Assembly (NCBI GenBank): GCA_045535815.1
Contig: JAZSMJ010000026.1
Location: forward strand, 1 to 8,045
Direction of reading: 5' to 3'
DNA from: JAZSMJ01 sp045535815
Lineage (GTDB): Bacteria; Bacillota; Clostridia; Oscillospirales; CAG-272
Length of the DNA stretch: 8,045 nucleotides
Position 1 is the first letter of the stretch. Every line of letters starts with the position of its first letter. A model generated the notes under the pieces. It searched no databases. It worked only from the letters and a program-made list of their open reading frames with translations, and was not told the DNA's origin. A program made the position numbers and the translations under genes. Of this stretch, positions 7,658-8,045 are shown piece by piece.

Positions 7658-7664
7658 GTGAGGA
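7658..7664 (+). promoter_or_regulatory. Shine-Dalgarno that decides the gene 3 start
   Basis: GTGAGGA sits 7 nt before the ATG at 7672. An in-frame GTG at 7633 would lengthen the protein by 13 residues, but it lies inside the hairpin stem, has no ribosome binding site, and would put a polar stretch ahead of MKKSK plus the hydrophobic segment. The ATG at 7672 is therefore preferred. Confidence 0.75.
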
Positions 7665-7671
7665 TTTCGTT

Positions 7672-7962
7672 ATGAAAAAAAGCAAAATAATTATTTGTAT
7701 TCTGGTTTCTGCAGCCTTAATTGTGGCAGCTATAGCTGTTGTTTTTTCTGTGAAAAACAAAAACAGTCAGCAGAATCAGCCGACTGTTCAGGTTTCGGGA
7801 ATTGCCGATTTAACGCAGACTCCGACAAATGAGTTCACAACAGACGGCCCCCGCGAGGCTTCCGAGCCGCCCCGTACTACGAAGGAAAGAGTAAGCGGTA
7901 TAAGCGGCGTTTCTTACAAGCAATCAACAGAAGCGGAGAAAAACGTATCCGGAGCTTGTTGA
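7672..7962 (+). CDS. Small single-pass membrane or secreted protein, unknown function
   Basis: I do not recognise this 96-residue protein. It begins MKKSK, followed by one hydrophobic segment (about residues 5-26, IIICILVSAALIVAAIAVVF) and then KNKN. This fits an N-in/C-out membrane anchor or a poorly cleaved signal peptide. The rest (about 27-96) is polar, rich in Thr, Ser, Pro, Gln and Glu, and looks disordered. There is no lipobox: the only early Cys, at residue 8, is too near the N-terminus and lacks the usual preceding residues. It follows gene 2 by 53 nt on the same strand and is probably in the same operon. The reading ends abruptly as SGAC. The +1 frame just there encodes a plausible charged ending (TYPELVEKRIVADGSFN, stop at 7994-7996), so the annotated end may result from a one-base change in the A-run at 7939-7943. 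Confidence 0.65.
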   Translation: MKKSKIIICILVSAALIVAAIAVVFSVKNKNSQQNQPTVQVSGIADLTQTPTNEFTTDGPREASEPPRTTKERVSGISGVSYKQSTEAEKNVSGAC

Positions 7963-8018
7963 AAAAAGAATAGTCGCTGACGGAAGTTTTAATTGACAGA
8001 TAATTACGGTTTAAATCA

Positions 8019-8043
8019 AAACCGCCGGTTCAACCGGTGGTTT
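8019..8043 (+). terminator. Strong hairpin after gene 3, possible terminator or palindromic element
   Basis: AAACCGCCGG (8019-8028) pairs with CCGGTGGTTT (8034-8043) around TTCAA, giving a 10-bp stem with one G-U pair. The GC-rich core flanked by AAA and TTT resembles a bidirectional intrinsic terminator, and its place about 55 nt after the gene 3 stop fits. Only three Ts are seen before GC at the window edge, so the T-tract is weak. It could instead be a dispersed palindromic repeat or the subterminal hairpin of an IS200/IS605-type element continuing beyond the window. Confidence 0.5.
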
Positions 8044-8045
8044 GC

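Noticed and set aside
7962..7968. A-AAA-AAG slippery heptamer as a programmed frameshift site for gene 3
   Set aside because: It begins at the last base of the in-frame TGA, so ribosomes in the gene 3 frame stop before decoding it.

Overview
The window holds three genes on the + strand, closely spaced and probably co-transcribed, plus short intergenic hairpins. Moderate-to-low GC, strong GGAGG-type ribosome binding sites, a Gram-positive style signal peptide, and Listeria-Bacteroides (InlB B-type) and Ig-like repeats together suggest a Gram-positive anaerobe of the class Clostridia, of the Ruminococcus/Oscillospiraceae sort common in gut or rumen. That placement is inferred from composition and protein style. 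No 16S, tRNA or other phylogenetic marker is present.

Layout: (1) nt 1-3709 is the 3' part of a very large secreted protein. It has InlB B-type repeats with one Ig-like domain between them, then a papain-like (C39/C1-like) cysteine peptidase core, a beta-rich accessory region, a group-3 bacterial Ig-like domain, and an unusual aromatic/hydrophobic C-terminus. (2) After 18 nt comes a complete 1296-residue secreted protein (3728-7618). It has a signal peptide, an acidic Ser/Glu/Asp-rich segment, six tandem ~90-residue Ig-like repeats, a second copy of the same cysteine-peptidase core and accessory region, a divergent InlB-type repeat, a final Ig-like domain, and an amphipathic C-terminal helix. 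(3) After a 53-nt spacer with a hairpin comes a small single-pass membrane or secreted protein (7672-7962). Its end looks as if it was changed by a one-base frameshift. The window closes on a strong hairpin at 8019-8043.

The most interesting feature is the tandem pair. Genes 1 and 2 are paralogous over about 400-440 residues (GGxCYGM ... GHAxVxY ... DxNYP ... ERYITL, then a co-conserved beta-rich region), but they carry unrelated N-terminal repeat arrays and different C-terminal tails. The sequence suggests two large extracellular or surface-displayed cysteine peptidases, or inactive peptidase-fold proteins, presented on different stalks. Their substrates and the role of the small third protein cannot be read from the sequence.
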